Source: Acanthosoma haemorrhoidale (Eukaryota > Arthropoda > Insecta > Hemiptera > Acanthosomatidae). From it: DNA of 64,000 bases. The notes below the pieces were generated by a model, which had not been told where the DNA came from, did no database searches, and saw nothing but the letters and a program-made list of their open reading frames with translations. Where the stretch lies: NCBI GenBank assembly GCA_930367205.1, contig OV884009.1:84279189-84343188 (forward strand), given 5' to 3'. How positions within the stretch are numbered: the stretch's first letter is position 1; each line of letters starts with the position of its first letter. Of this stretch, positions 10,860 through 22,399 are shown in pieces. Made by a program: the position numbers and the translations under genes.

Positions 10860-13800
10860 TTTATTGTCAATTAATATTTTACATATCTTATTGAGCTTAT
10901 CATGCTTTTAATATTATATTTGTAGAATAACAATAATTTGTGATAACTCATTATGTCCAAATGACTGATAACTATGCTGTTTTGTTGGCTATTAACTGTA
11001 TTTGAGCAACCACTTCTTCGAAAATTTAAGATTAAAATTATTTTTGAATAAAGTACTGTTTTCCTTTTTTGATAGAGAGAGGTTATATTTGAACTTCTTT
11101 TTGAATCCTAAATTCTTTATATCCTAAGGCATGGGAAAGAAATCGAAACTTTAAATATTTAATGGCTTCTGTGGTTTTGATTTTATAAAGTTAAAAAATT
11201 AAAAGAAAACATGGCACTCTATACTCTACTAAACCGTTCACAGCGTTATTTGGAGTTTTGCTAAATAGTTCTTCAGAAGTTAAGATTTATGGAATTATTT
11301 CAAAGCAGTAACCATTGGCAAGTAAAGCCTCAGGACTCAGACTCGGCAATAAATTGGTAGAATCGATGTGGCAGCTTCCTCCGTGGTACAAGCAGTCCAC
11401 GTGTTTCTGTCTGAATGATTCAATAAATTGGCAAAACTGTGCGGGGCGAGAAGATTTACGGGTTGTGTAAATGAATGCCAATAGCATTAGTATGCAGCAC
11501 ATATGATGTGAAAGTGGTGTAGAGCTTCCATCTAAAAATGGTGCACATTTGTGTGTCCACCATTATGAAAAGTGATTTATGAATCACCGATGGCGGGTGC
11601 AAGGACTCATAATCAATTGGTAGGGTACAGCAGCTGATGGGCTGCGCAGTTTTGCGCGCTGGTATCGCTTTCAAAGATGTAATTTTATAAGGCACTGTAT
11701 GACTTCCAAACAGGACTTATGTAAGTATGCATGATGAGAGCTTCATTGCAACGTTGTGGGGCTGATTTACAAATGACCCCTAAAAGGAGGGTTTTACTTG
11801 CAAGCAGGTTTGGTGGATCGTCATTCGTCTGTCTGTCTGTTCCATGATAACCGTCGTATACACAAGTTGACTGACCTGGAACTTTAAAGGCAAAAACCTC
11901 AAACTATAATATTTAGTGTTTGGTTATTAAACGGTACCAGAAAGTCTAGAAAACGAATTGAATTTAAAAATTTCTCATATCCCAACTAAGGAGCCATTTA
12001 ACTAAGTTCTGATTTCTCCACGTGGTTAAAGACATATTCAAGACAGTAATACAAACCAATTTCAAAGATATTACAAAAACTGAAGTTTGGGGATCAACCT
12101 ACAATAATATTGCATTTAATATGTTACAAGTCAGTTTAATAGGATTTGATTGCAATTATTTTAGCTATTAAAATTTGTTTTTATTATTAAAAAGTTCGTT
12201 TGCTCAGAACAACGACAGCCTAACATATACAACGAAGTACTTTAGTTTTCGCTAAAATTTAATGACCTTTTAAGTGACTAACGCAGGGTCCTGCATGTTT
12301 CGTTGGACGCCATTTCTTAACTTTGTATATATGTATGTATACATGAATTCATGCGTAATGATTTTCATTTAAAAATGATGAATGCTAATAAAAGACATGG
12401 TGAGCCTTTGAGATCAAGTAGTCTTTTTTCCTTGGTGGATACCAATTTTGAAAGCGGACAGATAAAAGGAAAAAGGATAATAATTCAATCAATTCACTTG
12501 AGGCGTGAAGATGAATGAGTGGTTCCATGCCGGTGATCAAAGCTTCAGTTGTCAATATTGATCAATCAGTTGGGCTGTTTGATATTCATCAATGCTACCA
12601 ACCATTAGGGACAGGCAGATGCTAAAACCTGCTCTATCATTGCTAGGATAGACAAGTTTTTGAGCGGGGATTATCTGGTCATAAGGATCCATATTCCTCA
12701 TGTGTTTTGTTTGGATAGCTGCTTTTAAATATTGCGTGCGTAATTATACATACGTGTGAGTAAAACGAAAATTTGGTCAATTTTAAGGGGAAAGAAATAT
12801 CAAAATTTTCCAAGACCAAATAACGTGTTTTAGCGTAGATTTGAAAGAGTACATACTTTTTGATTCACGCTTCAGCATTTACACCATTTATGATATTATT
12901 TAAAAAGATGTACATAAGTGTCAGCGTACTTCAATAATATACAACAATCAGACCAGTAGCAGAGGGAAAATAAAAAGATGTTATACATCCTACAATTAAT
13001 CAAGGTTATTTTAAGGCAATCAAAAATAGTTACGTTAAAATCTTATTTTCGAAGAAGCTGAATAAAAGCATTAATGATAAAAATAATTATAAAGTGTAAA
13101 TGAATACTTTTTTAACTTTGTATTTCTGATAATATTTATTAATTTTTTGTTGATACAATTCACTTTAATGGACTTTCGTTAATTTTGAAAATGGTTTAGC
13201 TTATTTAGAGTTTTAAAAATAACTTCTACTCATATCCTTAACACACAATTTTACGATTATGAAACTTTTTACTTTACAAGAGGAAACATTTTTAGAAAAC
13301 TTTTATTATTTATAGTATCTTAATAATTAATTGGTTGAAGCTCAACCCTATATCTTGAAATGAGAAAGTATATGACATAAGACCACCTTCATTAATTACC
13401 ACCTCATTCAATGTGTTAATTAGTGCATGCATTCGGAACAATGAATATAGGATGAACGGGGCCATTCATATTAATTGTTTATTGCGTAATAGGAAAGATT
13501 TTTTTTTTAACAGTAAAATTTTTCTCTCCCTCTCTCGTAGAAAATCTTATAAACATATTGACCAACTACCATTGTAAACCAAAGGCGAGCCCCATCACAT
13601 AGTCTTGTATATATGTATTTTGACCTTTTAACTTCAAATAGAAAATTTTTTATGGTAATCCTACCCTCCTTCGAATGCATCTGCGTATGCAGTAAGAGGA
13701 GAAAATTGTAAATAAAAAATTGCGAATTTGTAAATTGTCAAAATTTTGATAAATAAAGGGGTTATGAAAAAAAAAGAAAAGTTTTTGAGGGTTGTAAATT

Positions 13801-15487
13801 AAATAGTTTTTTTTTCTCACTATAATGTAATGGAGCTTTTCACATCTAAATGAATCAAAAGGTGACTGAACTTGTGGGTAATCAACATGTAAGAATGTGC
13901 ATATGACGAAGTTTCTATAAACTAGTACAATATGTTCTACAGAAATGGAGCAAAATTATTTGAGCTGAAGCTGCAATAACACCCAACTATGATATATTGC
14001 ACAAGTAAGAATTGCGGAAAATATCCCTCCATTTTAAATGCAAATTAATACGTCCACCCTACAATAATAAATTAGATTTCTTGCAACACTTTTATGTTGA
14101 ATGTAATAGTTAGTAGTGTAGTTAATAGCTTCAGGAAAAAATATTATTAACTCACTTACATTTAAAATACGAGAACGATTATTTTTTAATGAATGTTAAA
14201 TTAAAAAAAAAACACAAATGGATTTCTGGTGAAACTAAAACTAACGAAACCTCTCTAACAAAATGACTTGATCAGGCCACTGATCTTTGGATTAATTAGG
14301 AATGTTATTTATTTTCAAAGGCAAACCAAAAGGATTAATTATTTTTTATTTCACAGCTGTAATTATTAATTATTGGAGGTATTTATTATAGGATTTTATT
14401 AGGGCTACGAAAAAGACTTTCGAACGTGTTGTAGTTCCTCTTTTTGACAATGATTAGTATTGTCTAATTAATATTATGGAAATAGGAGAATAGCTGAAAA
14501 GAGAAAACTTGCCAAAACACATAATTTGCTTTAGATTGATTAATAAAATAAGAAAATGCTTGAAAAAGTCCTGTATATGGCTTGATCGGAAAGCGTTGCC
14601 GGCCAGCTCGGATAGCACAGAAAGTAATAACAAGAGCGATATATCAGCCCTTAAGCCATAAGCTAGCTGCCGCGTGAACCGACTCCAATTCGCCAAGCCA
14701 CATTTACAGAAATTACACCCTCTCTACCTAAATACGTTTCCCTACAGAAACAACAAAGTGCTCAAACATTTTATCCCCTGTTCAAACCTAGTCTTCTAAA
14801 AATAGTGGAGTATTTTTATTTAAGTATAATCACTGGCTGAGGTTGAGCTTTCTAAACGATTTATGCTGATTTAAGAGATTTAGTTGAGGTCAGCGAGGGG
14901 TGAAAATACAAATTACTGTTGTTTCCCTTCCCCTATATTTTTTACTCTTCCTTCCTACTCTTTCTAAATGTACTTTGTGTTATAACTAGTAGATTTAGAA
15001 ATCAGTGGTCTCACTGTGATATTTATTTTTTGTAAATTTCATCAAGGGATTAGTAGTTACTTGATGTTTTTGTTTTTATTTCAGCTTAAACTAGAAACGT
15101 TAGAAGCATAATAAAACATCATCCTTAACGCACCCCCTCAATTAAAACATCATTACTAATACAATTTAAAGAACAATAAATATTCAATTGATGTAGAAAA
15201 CTATACCATTGCAGGAAGAAAAATAAACAACACAGCACAGTAAAAGGGCATTTAATTAATTAATTAGAGAATTTCTCAATTTATGATTTTTTTCGTAGAC
15301 AAAAACTTTGTTCTTATCTTTTGAAGTAATACAATCTACTACACAGGCGGCCTGAAAAGTTTCCAACCTCAACATGAAGATGGTAATAAAATAAATAAAA
15401 ACTAGTGAAATAAAAGCTTTGTCGGAAACTTTTCAGAACCACTCGTATTATATCAAGGTGTTTTTCTTACATTCTTTTTTTTATATA
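10860..15487. other. Intergenic, no gene recognised
   Basis: AT-rich sequence with only short open frames in shifting frames. A GTCTGTCTGTCTGT run near 11828 sits in what may be a diverged dispersed repeat, with vague similarity to 45.69 kb. A GC-richer patch at 14580-14700 has no clear structure. Confidence 0.5.
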
Positions 15488-15717
15488 TGAAACTTCTTTA
15501 TTGTGATAAAATTACAATCTGCCTTATTAGGCAATAAGTAATTGTAATACATGTTCTCATTCATACCATATTTACAATTTTCATTAACTCACTCATTCAT
15601 ACAGTATTTACGAACAGCCCAGAGACCTCCTAAATCTACATGGTTGTCACCTCTCACGCCTGCGAAAGAGGAAGTGGAGTCTTGGGAAGTCCTCTACGCT
15701 CCTTCAACACTGGCTAC
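15488..15717 (-). mobile_element. Jockey 3' tail, minus strand
   Basis: A clean copy of the family 3' UTR in reverse. It contains the AATAAAG-type tail, the GGCAGATTGTAATTT motif, GTATGAATGAGAACAT and the GACTTCCCAAGACTCCACTT block. It is 5'-truncated near 15717, before any coding sequence. Confidence 0.85.
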
Positions 15718-16309
15718 TTATCTCATTATTTATTGTTGTTTTTCTCGAGAAGGTGTGCTTGAATCACCGAAGCTATTGAATCCATAATTATGTGTTCCTT
15801 CGACGTTGCGGGAAATTAGATCAGCCTTAAATACATACGGTTGACACCATGATACTTAAAAACGTCACCCCCATAAAAAAACTGCATGATTATGGGTTAA
15901 AGCTTTGTACCGTCTGGACCCATAACTTGATTGATTTAGATTAAACGGCAGTAGAATAAACACTATTAGCTTACACGTCATAAAATTTCAGATTTCAACT
16001 TAATGTTTAGTCAAATGGGCCAAAGCCCTGGTTGGCTTATTGTACCGACGGTAGCACGATACTGGGTTGTGGTTTGAGCGAGAAGGCCTTCATCTGCAAT
16101 ATCCTAAACTACAGGAGATTTTCTTAACTGTCGGTCGCAACAAATGTTATTGTATTCAGGATACGTTAGCGACAAATATAGTGGCTAAATAATATCTTAG
16201 CCCAAAGAAAGAAGGACCGCTTAATTGTCTTTCTTGTGAGCAAAAATCAAATCCATAGCCGTTACTCAAGAATATTTTAAATGCAAACTTATATTCGTTT
16301 TCTCCTACG

Positions 16310-16560
16310 TTTAGGACATATTTAAGGGGCCAAAAGAAACTGATATTTAAAAAAAACTCAACAATACACATTGTTTCATTAACGTCGTTACAGGGTGTTT
16401 CAGTAGGATTTTCAAATACGAAATTTTTAGTGAATATTTTCTCTCGAAAATACCCTAACAAACATAATAGAATCGCATCTGGAACAACTAGTTTTACATT
16501 TCCTTTATTTTTTTGAATCTATATTTATAAAACACAATATAGTTGAAGTAGAATAAATTA
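16310..16560 (+). repeat. Diverged direct repeat, copy A
   Basis: Aligns by eye with 17380-17660 in the same orientation. The strongest shared block is GAATATTTTCTCTCGAAAATACC (GGATATTTT... in copy B), followed by GCGCATCTGGAACA or GCATCTGGAACA and a TTTATTTT stretch. No known family. Confidence 0.6.
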
Positions 16561-17379
16561 AATCGATAAAAATAACTGTTTAACGTACCTTTGAAGGTTT
16601 TAGAATTATTTTATAAACATGAAAGAACATTACACGAAGTAGTGGAGAGAGGAACAGATAATTGAGATGTATTGTATTGAGATCATACACACATGTACAT
16701 GTACTAGAATCTCACTAGTCAAGTACGTCGCAGTAGATTTTCCGCGTAGAGGCTATTTTCGACAGTAAAAAATAAAAGTTACAAGTTGATTACTTAGTAT
16801 TTAAAAAAATATTCTTCTAATTTTACTAGGATAGCCAATCAAACGTAGTTTTTGATCATCGAGAGGGAGTTATTGTCAAGATCAAGGAAATGTGGATCTG
16901 GATAAAATTCATCCAAGGTTCACTTAATGAGAATGCAAAAGATTAGACGGGGTATTCGAAGCGAATTCAGTTATCATTATTTTTAGCTGACTAGGTAAAA
17001 TTTGTTTCCTTGAGTGATCTATTTCTAGAAATCTGCCAATACTCCTACCGCGTGTTTACAGAATCAACGAGATCAAACTGCATAAATGTCTACTATTTAT
17101 GAGACTACGGGCGAAAGGTTTTATTCTCTTTATCCGTAAAGAACAGGAAAAACTCTTGGAAAATTCGTTACTTAACAAATATATGAAGATGAAGGAGAGC
17201 TGGAGGAGAAGCAATTAAAAAAACATTCCTGCGAGAAACCCATAGTTTCCGCAGGAAAACTAGTTTTCATGTTATTAGTTTAGTTATGTATTTGACTGGA
17301 TAGGTTTTCAGAATGAAAAAAAAGTCAGTATTCATAGCATATTTAAAATGTCAAGTTATGCTGTTTTATTTTCTCTCCT

Positions 17380-17660
17380 TGTCTAAAGACACATTTAAGA
17401 CGGTCACGCGAAAATAAACTGATACTACAAAAATAATGAAACTTAACATTCAACGTTGTGTATTTAATATCGTTAGAGCTGATTTAATTATGCTATTTAC
17501 CAGTATTTTCGAATATGGGATTTTCAATGGATATTTTCTCTCGAAAATACCGAATATTTTTAAATACCGAAGTTGTAAACAAGCGCATCTGGAACACCTC
17601 TCCTTGCATTAGCTTTATTTTGTTTATGTATATTTTACTAGGACAATAATTGGAATAAAT
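17380..17660 (+). repeat. Diverged direct repeat, copy B
   Basis: Partner of 16310-16560. The shared order of the blocks (ACATTTAAG, AAACTGATA, the CTCTCGAAAATACC core, GCATCTGGAACA) argues for homology over about 250 bp with many indels. Confidence 0.6.
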
Positions 17661-18102
17661 TTGATTGAAATCAAACAGAAAAATTTGGAACAATAGACAC
17701 CAACTATATCGGAAATTCCCAGTATAGGGTAAATATTCGATCAATTTGCATAAAATTTATTTAAACGTTTAGTGGAACTTAGTGACCTTATTTCTTGGAA
17801 TAAGATATATTACATATACTTAATATTGGAATATTTGTATATTTAAAGATGACCTAGTTTTTTGATTTTTCAAAATTTACCACCTGTAATTCTAATTTTG
17901 AATTTTTTAAAATTCCTTTAAATTCAATTAATTTTGATTATAATAAAAGTGATTAAAACACGTGACCTCTTTTTGGCCAATGAGAGTGCCGTTGAAGGGG
18001 GAGAGATTAGTTCACGCCTATCCTTCCCAGTAGGACCTGCTCCAGTTCATGGCGATCTGTTATTTTTAAATTATTGTTAAATTATTAATTAATTAAATTA
18101 TT

Positions 18103-18666
18103 TAAGTATCCAATCCTTTCAATCAAAAGTCCTGAAAACAATAGTAAATGCCCCTTATTATGTCAGCAACAAAACCCTTCATAACGATCTTAATATACCC
18201 TACATTCTAGAACTCATCCCTTCCAAGTTTATGAAATTCCACAGCAGCCTTTCCAACCACCCTAATCCTGTAGCACAGTCATTGCACTACGCCACTCATC
18301 CCTATAATCCTCCTCGGAGACTGAAACGGCAGTGGCCTGCTATAAACGCGTGACAGTGGAAGTCCTGGCAATGGCCAGTTTCTCCAATCATGTCCTGAGC
18401 GTCTGTGGGTCTCGCGCTCTTGGTCAGCCTCCACTGGCTAGCATCTGGTGACGCGGCTGACGGAGTAGCGTGGGGGACTTCCCAAGACTCCGCTTTCTCT
18501 TCGCATGTGGATTTGGGAGGTCTCTGGGCTGTCTGTAAATATTGTGTGAATGAGCGAGTAAATGATGAACTGTAAATATGGTATGAATGAGAGCATTTAT
18601 CTTATTACTTATTGCCTTATAAAAGGCAGATTGTAATTATAGCACAATAAAGGAGTATAAATTCAA
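18103..18666 (+). mobile_element. 5'-truncated Jockey 3' copy, plus strand
   Basis: Begins inside the sequence encoding the ORF2 C-terminus (CAATCCTTTCAATCAAAAGT) and runs through the 3' UTR to a tail of the AGCACAATAAAGGAG subtype. TAAATTATT lies at 18094-18102 and again at 18667-18675, a plausible 9-bp target duplication, though the sequence is AT-rich enough for this to need caution. 5' truncation is the usual result of target-primed reverse transcription. Confidence 0.85.
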
Positions 18667-19479
18667 TAAATTATTGAAGGATATTATAACTATAGAATCA
18701 TACTACGAAATAAAGGATATTTCCTCTATTAAGGCATCAGTGGGGGCTGCTTCAAGAAATAGCGCTGTAGCTGAAGAATCATTGGACATACTAACGACCA
18801 AAGAAAAAAAAAAAAAAAGAAACGAGGTGTTACAATTCGTATATTTAAATTTAATTTAAACACATCGCTGTTATTCCGGATATTCACTGCCACAATGCTA
18901 ATTAGAGCGTGTTCAAATTGATGGCAGTTGTATAATTGAATAAACGACTATTTTGTCTGACATTAATAGAGGACTATCAGTTAATCACCGGTCTACTCGT
19001 ACATAGTCAATACATTTTAGAACGTCAAAAGCATACATATTTAATCTAATATACAATCAACCAACAATAGAGCTCCATGGGTGGCATGGTCTATGATGCT
19101 TTAATTGAATTATACAAAGTTCCCAATTGTCAATTATAAGTGAATTGAATAACGTATAGATGAATTAAAAAGTCTAAATACTATGTTGAATTTTAATTAA
19201 TTTAAAATAAAAATGGCAAATTCTTATGTCGTATTAAATAATCAATAAACTATTGGAACGAGTGACTCAACAAGACGAAAGTGCGAAACCATCCCTGTCA
19301 CTATGTTTTCTGTTTAAAGGAATTTATTTCAAAGACTGCTCAAATACATAGACCTGTTTCCAACATTGCTTCAGTGTTATGTATATTAAAAATAAATAAG
19401 AATAAAATATGAGTATAATAAAAAAATTAACAACTTATAAAGCTATAACAAAGTAAAAATACACTTAAATACATCTATA

Positions 19480-19722
19480 TGCAGTGGAAGTCCTGGCAAT
19501 GGCAAGTTTCTCCAATCATGTCCTGAGTGTATGTGGCTCTTGCGATCTTGGTCAGCATCCACTGGCTCGTGTCCGGTGACACCGGTGATGGAGGATCGTA
19601 GGGGACTTCCCAAGACTTATGGATTTGGGAGGTCTCTGGGCAGTTTTTAATTACTGTATGAAGTGGCGAGTAAATGAAAATTGTAACTATGGTATGAATG
19701 AACATTTATCACAATTACTAAA
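19480..19722 (+). mobile_element. Jockey 3' UTR fragment, plus strand
   Basis: Matches the 3' UTR from GCAGTGGAAGTCCTGGCAAT to GTATGAATGAACATTTATC. It lacks the final GGCAGATTG tail and has a small deletion in the GACTTCCCAAGACT area. Confidence 0.8.
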
Positions 19723-20339
19723 TAATAATAAAAACAAGTAATATATCGGTAAAAAGTGTTACTATATAAAATATCCTAAGTAAAAAAATATATTTAATAA
19801 TAAACATATTACAGTCTGTGACAGAATGTGTCAGGTTAGTACTAAATTACAGTGTTAGCAATCGCAAGTATGTTTGTCTGATCAATTACAATCCTTTCAT
19901 TTAAGTCAACTGTGTTCCGGGGAATGTAGATAAAGTGCTAAGTGGAGAGTTTTTAAGTTTGTTGTTGAGTTACAAATCCTTTTCGACTTAAAGCTTTGTT
20001 TGTTTTCCTGTACTACTCGTACTGTACTACTTCCAGACTGTGTTCTGTTGTCTGTAAAGAATTTATAAAAGCCAAAATAAGTATTTAGCTGCATCCATTA
20101 ATCATTTAGTGGGGATCTGTTGTTTTTTTTTCTGTGTTATTTACTTTTTATTGTAATCCTTCCTTTTTTTGTAATTCATAATTTGATATGGAATTTAAAG
20201 AATAAATTTATTTATAATTATAGAGAAAGATTTTTATTAAAGAATGATAGAGACCCAAACTAAAATACAAGCAATACACAAAATTTAAATATTCTCTTGT
20301 TTATATGTAGGAAAACTGAAACTAATTTTTTTATTTTAA

Positions 20340-21492
20340 TTTTTATAAACAACTTTATTATGATGAAATTAGAATCTACCCTAATACTTAATGAGCAATA
20401 AATAATTGAGATAAATGTTTTCATTCATGCCATATTTGCAATTAATCATTCACTTGCACATTCATGCAATATTTACAAACACCCCAGGGGCCCCCCCAGT
20501 CCACATGGTTGTTGCCTCCCTCGCATGCGAAAGAGGAAGCGGAGTCTTGGAAGTCCCCCACGCTCCTCTGCCAGCCACGCAACCGAATACGAGCGAGGAC
20601 TACGAAGAGCGCGAGAGCCACATACGCTCAGGACATGATTGGAGAAACTGGTCATTGCCAGGACTCCCACTGTCGCACATTTATAGCAGGTCACGAGGCC
20701 ACTACCGTTTCAGTCTCCGAGAAGTATTATAGGGATGAGTGAAGCAGTGCAATGACTGTGCTACGGGATTAGGGTGGTTGGATAGGTTACTATGGAATTT
20801 CATGAATTTGGAAGGGATGAGTTCGAAAATGTAGGGTATATTAAGATCATTATGAAGGGTTTTGTTGCTGACGTAAATTTTAAAGGGGCATTTACTATTG
20901 TTCTCAGGACTTTTGATTGAAAGGATTGAATGCGCTTGATGTTCGACTTTTTTGCTGTCCCCCATAGCCCTATTCCGTATGTCCAGATTGGCTTAAGTAT
21001 AACTTTGTAAATAAGTAGTTTATTTCCTATTGAGAGATGGGATGTCCTTCGAAGTAGTCTGTAAATGAGTCCAAAGCGTCTGTTTAGTTCTTGTCTTTTT
21101 AGCCTCGTGTGTGGGTTCCATGTCAGTCTTTCGAGATGGAAGCCTAAATACCTTACTGTCTCAGACACGGGGAGAGGGATCGAATTGAAAAAGACTGGCG
21201 GACAGGACTTGCGGCAAGGGTAAAGGTTATGTGGGAACATTTTGCTTCATTGGCCTTGATTCGCCATTGGTTACACCAATACTCGATCTCATCAAGGTGT
21301 TTTTGAAGGTTTTGGGATGCTATATTAGGGTCTGAGTGGGATGACAAGACTGCATTGTCATCTGCAAATGTTGCCAAGAAGGTATTGGGGGTAGAGGGGA
21401 CATCAGCGGTGTATAGGTTATAGAGGATGGGACCCATGACGCTGCCCCGTGGAACTCCGGCTTTTATGGGAATATTCTAAACCACATCGGAC
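20340..21492 (-). pseudogene. Jockey ORF2 RT C-terminal half and 3' UTR
   Basis: This is the best-preserved RT core in the window. Reading the minus strand from about 21480, it encodes the motif B area (GVPRGSVMGPIL), then the catalytic box FADD, then RYLGFHLERLTWNPHTRLKR and the Jockey-type C-terminal region with IWTYGIGLWGTAKKSNIKRI. The RT half ends near 20800. The 3' UTR and tail fill 20340-20800. Compared with the 51.2 kb copy, about 11 bases are missing just upstream of motif B. Two overlapping frames carry the protein, so at least one frameshift is present. The 5' end is truncated near 21492. It lacks the endonuclease and cannot move on its own. Confidence 0.85.
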
Positions 21493-21929
21493 TAACTGAA
21501 ATTAAAAAACCTAATACTGACAAATTTGTTTTGAAAAGATGGTGTAAAGGGTTGTCATACACTGTTGACGTCATCACCACTATACCTTATATTATACAAT
21601 TAACAAACAAAAAATGCTGTCCCTACAACCTCAATTGGCTTTACTTTTTCGAAAGATGCTGCAGTATTAATTTTATCTCCAGTTCAAAATACTAAAATAT
21701 TATTGAATTAACTATTAACAAATAAGTCTACAATACAAAATGAGAATCGGAAGCTTAGAATGACGCACACCAGTCATTTTTTCGGGAATGATTGGCTGCC
21801 ATAACAAATCTTTTTAAAAAGGTTTAATCCACTTACCCGATTTTTCTTGCGATTAAAAGTCCCCCACCCTCCGTGCTAATCTACTGTGGCCGTTAATTTA
21901 TGCTAAAACGTAATTAAATAAAAGGTGCG

Positions 21930-22110
21930 AAAAGGGGTGGTTAGGGGTGGTGAATGTAGCGATAACAAAGGGAGCGCGGGTAGGGCTAATACCGCCTGGA
22001 TAAGGGATGAGCTGCCGAGAATGGAATTTTTGCCGGAGCGGCAGCTGGCCCGCGGTCTGTACATCCGGTCTCGGCCACATAGCAGGATGTACAGCTGTGG
22101 TCAACAGTGA
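21930..22110. other. GC-rich island with hairpin
   Basis: An abrupt GC-rich patch in AT-rich surroundings. CTGTACATCC at 22057-22066 pairs perfectly with GGATGTACAG at 22085-22094 across an 18-base loop. Overlapping short open frames exist on both strands but show no domain. A conserved regulatory element, an old exon or a non-coding RNA are all possible. Confidence 0.4.
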
Positions 22111-22399
22111 ACCCAACCGCCCAGTTCTAATTAAATTACACCGACATTATTATGGGGAGCATTAGAACACCCTATTAAATAGGCAATGTGGAATAGACTT
22201 ACTGCCGCTGTGGTGTGCTCCATGTTTTGTGGCGTTGCCTTAATGAAACACTTGCTCTCCCTAACTGCAGCCATTATAGAAATCGCTGAAAAGATAATCT
22301 GTGAAAATTTGTTTTTGTTAATGGCCACGGTAGTTTTCTTAATATACTCTAGTGTTTCTGGTTGGCAATGTTATTAAATTCACCCTTTCTAATTCTAAT

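Noticed and set aside
22186..22377. Small membrane protein frame of 63 codons
   Set aside because: Hydrophobic composition is expected from T-rich DNA. The opposite strand is open over the same stretch and no family is recognised.
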